A DNA stretch of 7,980 bases from Candidatus Rokuibacteriota bacterium (GTDB taxonomy: Bacteria > Methylomirabilota > Methylomirabilia > Rokubacteriales > JACPHL01): the NCBI GenBank assembly GCA_016188625.1, contig JACPHL010000119.1, positions 1 to 7,980 on the forward strand, given 5' to 3'. The notes beneath the pieces were generated by a model. The model was not told the origin of the DNA. It was given only the letters and a program-made list of their open reading frames with translations, and made no database searches. Below are positions 6,570 through 7,980 of the stretch, in pieces. A program made the position numbers and the translations under genes. Position 1 is the stretch's first letter, and each line of letters starts with the position of its first letter.

Positions 6570-7382
6570 TCACCGTCGTGCCGTCTGCCCGCGGGCGGCT
6601 CCCCCGAGGAGACCGGCGTACCCGGCCTCGTCGAGGAACTGCCGGATGCTGGCCAGGGGGATCACATAGGTCTCCCCGGGGACGGGCACAGAGATGTACC
6701 GGGGCGAGGTCGCGTCGCCCAGCGTCACCCTGGCCGTCCCGTACCCCTCCACGAGCCCGATCAGGCTTCCGGTGCGCATCTCGTAGACACCGCCCCCGCT
6801 GGCGCCGTAGCTCACGGAGGCGTCCACCATGAGCTTCGGGGGTAGCCCCTTGTCTCCGGGCCCGTCCGGGTTGATCTGGCTCACGATACCGCTGACCAGC
6901 GTCATGTTGCGGCCCCAGGGGAACGCAATGACCCAGATCGCCTCGCCCAGCGCCGTCGGCCGCAACCCCGGCCGGGCCGCGACGCACCGGGCGGTCTGGG
7001 CGCGGAGGAGGGCGAGGTCCAGCCTGTCGGTCTCGCGCTCGGCGAGGACGGTGGCGGGCACCTTGGTTCCGGCGCCCCGGTGCCGGTCGAACAGGACGTA
7101 GATCTCCTCCAGACCGGACAGGCGGTTGACCGTGTGACCGCTCGTGAGGACGAAGCACTCGCTCCCCTGGGCGGACGGCCGCGCGGCGATCACGACGCCG
7201 GACGCGCTCCGGAAGCGTGTGCCGTCCCGTTCGAGGACGACCTGGACGGAGGAGGGCAGGATCGCCTCGAGGATCTGCTCGCGCGTAGGCTCCGCGAACC
7301 GGCGGGTCGTGCACCCGGTCACGACCGCGAGGAGCAGCGCGCCCGCGGCCAGGCGTGGCACCAGGTGACGTCCCTTACGCAT
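6570..7382 (-). CDS. Predicted lipoprotein serine protease (trypsin-like fold, no PDZ domain)
   Basis: A 270-residue trypsin-fold peptidase. The signal peptide MRKGRHLVPRLAAGALLLAV is followed by the lipobox VTGC, giving lipid-anchored C24. The catalytic triad is visible: H83 in VLTSGHTV, D122 in RLDLALL, and S195 in YGASGGGVY. The strand SASGVVIA before the His matches the GxGVI segment common in HtrA-like enzymes. No PDZ domain follows; the protein ends soon after the protease core. Two Cys remain after the lipobox (C76 and C133). A longer frame opens at 7592, but the ATG at 7382 gives the signal peptide, and the 70 extra residues resemble no domain. Its ribosome binding site is weak. It probably acts in the periplasm or at the outer membrane on misfolded or specific substrates; the target is unknown. 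It is divergent from the glycine-zipper lipoprotein gene, which is also envelope-directed. Confidence 0.85.
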   Translation of the reverse strand: MRKGRHLVPRLAAGALLLAVVTGCTTRRFAEPTREQILEAILPSSVQVVLERDGTRFRSASGVVIAARPSAQGSECFVLTSGHTVNRLSGLEEIYVLFDRHRGAGTKVPATVLAERETDRLDLALLRAQTARCVAARPGLRPTALGEAIWVIAFPWGRNMTLVSGIVSQINPDGPGDKGLPPKLMVDASVSYGASGGGVYEMRTGSLIGLVEGYGTARVTLGDATSPRYISVPVPGETYVIPLASIRQFLDEAGYAGLLGGAARGQTARR

Positions 7383-7573
7383 CGGCCTGATGGTAATGCG
7401 GGCGAAGCGGATGCGCAAGGAGTTTTCTGCCCCGGGCAGGAGGGGCCCCCTGGAACCCGTGCAACTTTTCCCGGCTTCCGGGTAGTCGTTACACCCCCCG
7501 CGTCCAGCCGGGGACGCTTTGCCTGCGGCTCCCACACCTCGGCGATCCGAGTCAAGCCAAGGAAATCGACAAA

Positions 7574-7586
7574 GATCAAAACGTTT
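7574..7586 (+). promoter_or_regulatory. Possible IHF-binding core
   Basis: ATCAA followed by four bases and TT (7575-7585) matches the central part of the IHF consensus WATCAANNNNTTR, but both flanking positions (7574 and 7586) are mismatches. It lies in an A-rich patch unusual for this window, about 60-70 nt upstream of the expected sigma-54 transcription start. That is where IHF often bends DNA between an activator site and the promoter. Short motifs of this kind also occur by chance. Confidence 0.3.
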
Positions 7587-7616
7587 CCGCATGGGCGCGA
7601 TACCGATGGGCAGCCG

Positions 7617-7633
7617 TTGGCAAGGCGATTGCA
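7617..7633 (+). promoter_or_regulatory. Sigma-54 (-24/-12) promoter for the glycine-zipper lipoprotein gene
   Basis: TTGGCAAGGCGATTGCA matches the sigma-54 consensus YTGGCACGrNNNTTGCW at every defined position except one (A at 7623 where C is usual). The invariant GG (7619-7620) and GC (7631-7632) are separated by exactly 10 nt. Transcription would begin near 7644, giving a leader of about 62 nt before the ATG at 7706. Sigma-54 promoters need an enhancer-binding activator, so the downstream gene would be switched on by a specific signal. The activator gene is not in this window. Confidence 0.6.
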
Positions 7634-7691
7634 GGCCAAGCCTCAGGGGGGGATCGCCGGGGGGGACGAAAAGGAAGAGAGCGATCCCCCG

Positions 7692-7697
7692 AGGAGG
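7692..7697 (+). promoter_or_regulatory. Ribosome binding site for the glycine-zipper lipoprotein gene
   Basis: AGGAGG, a perfect Shine-Dalgarno core, lies eight bases before the ATG at 7706. It supports that start and the reality of this short gene. Confidence 0.8.
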
Positions 7698-7705
7698 TCT
7701 CGACG

Positions 7706-7936
7706 ATGAAGGCTGTGTTGAGGAAGGGGCTCCTCGTCCCGGTCATCGGGCTCTCCCTGGTCGCGCTGACGCCCGGCTGCGCGACCCTCGGCGGGGCGGC
7801 GATCGGCGCCGGTAGCGGCGCCGCGATCGGAGCGGGGCTGGACGACGAGGACCGCGCGCGGGGGGCGAAGAAGGGAGCCCTGATCGGCGCCGGCGTCGGG
7901 GCCGCCGCGGGTACGATCTACGGGGCGACCCGGTAG
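7706..7936 (+). CDS. Small glycine-zipper lipoprotein
   Basis: A 76-residue envelope protein. The N-terminus (MKAVLRKGLLVPVIGLSLVA) is a signal sequence leading to TPGC, placing a probable lipidated Cys at 25; the Pro makes this lipobox slightly unusual. The mature part has two Gly/Ala-rich segments (about 29-45 and 57-73) with GxxxG-type spacing, joined by a charged turn (LDDEDRARGAKKG). This is the layout of glycine-zipper two-helix domains in small outer-membrane or periplasmic lipoproteins such as the SlyB/YMGG-like groups. Such domains pack tightly in membranes and are often linked to envelope stress. The perfect ribosome binding site and the sigma-54-like promoter upstream suggest strong, conditional expression. 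Its particular function cannot be told from sequence. The protease gene diverges from the same intergenic region. Confidence 0.8.
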   Translation: MKAVLRKGLLVPVIGLSLVALTPGCATLGGAAIGAGSGAAIGAGLDDEDRARGAKKGALIGAGVGAAAGTIYGATR

Positions 7937-7980
7937 GCCCCCCGCGGGCCGGCCTAGCGGAACGGAGACCGCCCACCAAC

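Larger units (their letters stand above)
7383..7705. other. Divergent intergenic region between protease and glycine-zipper genes
   Basis: No gene is supported in these 323 nt. The region holds a sigma-54-type promoter (7617-7633), an AT-richer island around 7551-7590 with an IHF-like core, and three short perfect dyads: CCCGG/CCGGG (7470-7482), GCGTCC/GGACGC (7500-7517) and CTCGG/CCGAG (7538-7551). The frames open across it are by-products of base composition. I found no convincing sigma-70 promoter for the protease gene. Confidence 0.55.

Noticed and set aside
7383-7425. Sigma-70 promoter for the protease gene (TTGCGC, 17 nt, TACCAT on the minus strand)
   Set aside because: Both hexamers match poorly, and the -10 would lie too close to the start codon.
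7500-7521. GCGTCC/GGACGC hairpin followed by TTT as a terminator
   Set aside because: The T-run is only three bases, the stem is six pairs, and no + strand gene upstream needs a terminator there.
7383-7592. 70-residue N-terminal extension of the lipoprotein protease
   Set aside because: The internal start at 7382 gives a proper lipoprotein signal peptide. The extension has no recognisable domain and would cover the regulatory region.
7080-7815. Plus-strand frames across the protease 5' end and the intergenic region
   Set aside because: They lack motifs and ribosome binding sites, and they conflict with the supported protease and glycine-zipper genes.
7936-7954. GC-rich palindromes just after the glycine-zipper gene as a terminator
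   Set aside because: There is no T-run and the stems are short; GGCC and CCCGCGGG palindromes are expected often in such GC-rich DNA.

Overview
The window is a very GC-rich bacterial chromosome segment (about 70 % G+C by eye; not computed) with strong third-position G/C bias. That bias produces many long open frames opposite real genes, which I treat as shadows. The codon style and the fused subunit I/III oxidase would suit a deep-branching soil or subsurface lineage such as Rokubacteria/NC10 or a relative. No marker here fixes the taxon, so this is a weak guess.

Positions 1-4535 hold a compact aa3/caa3-type cytochrome c oxidase operon on the + strand: subunit II with a C-terminal cytochrome c domain (42-1040), a fused subunit I + III (1037-3385), small subunit IV (3395-3700) and the CtaG assembly factor (3714-4535). 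Spacings are 14 nt or less or overlapping, so the genes are probably cotranscribed. An extended -10 promoter element lies just before the first gene. All metal ligands and proton-channel residues I looked for are present, so the enzyme should be active: it would take electrons through its own tethered haem c, reduce O2 to water and pump protons. Haem A synthesis genes and a Sco-type CuA chaperone are not in the window.

Positions 4522-5964 hold the most unusual gene. It is an unrecognised 480-residue membrane protein built from three tandem copies of a roughly 156-residue, four-helix unit. It overlaps the end of ctaG by 14 nt and has a good ribosome binding site inside ctaG, which suggests translational coupling to oxidase assembly. 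Positions 6022-6384 encode a small unrecognised protein starting at GTG.

Positions 6385-6569 separate two convergent genes and contain nested GC-rich inverted repeats. Positions 6570-7382 (minus strand) encode a predicted lipoprotein serine protease of the trypsin fold with an intact His-Asp-Ser triad. After a divergent intergenic region of 323 nt, positions 7706-7936 (+) encode a small glycine-zipper lipoprotein. That intergenic region contains a near-consensus sigma-54 -24/-12 promoter, an IHF-like core upstream of it and three short dyads. The right-hand part therefore looks like a small cell-envelope cluster in which the glycine-zipper gene is under activator-dependent control.
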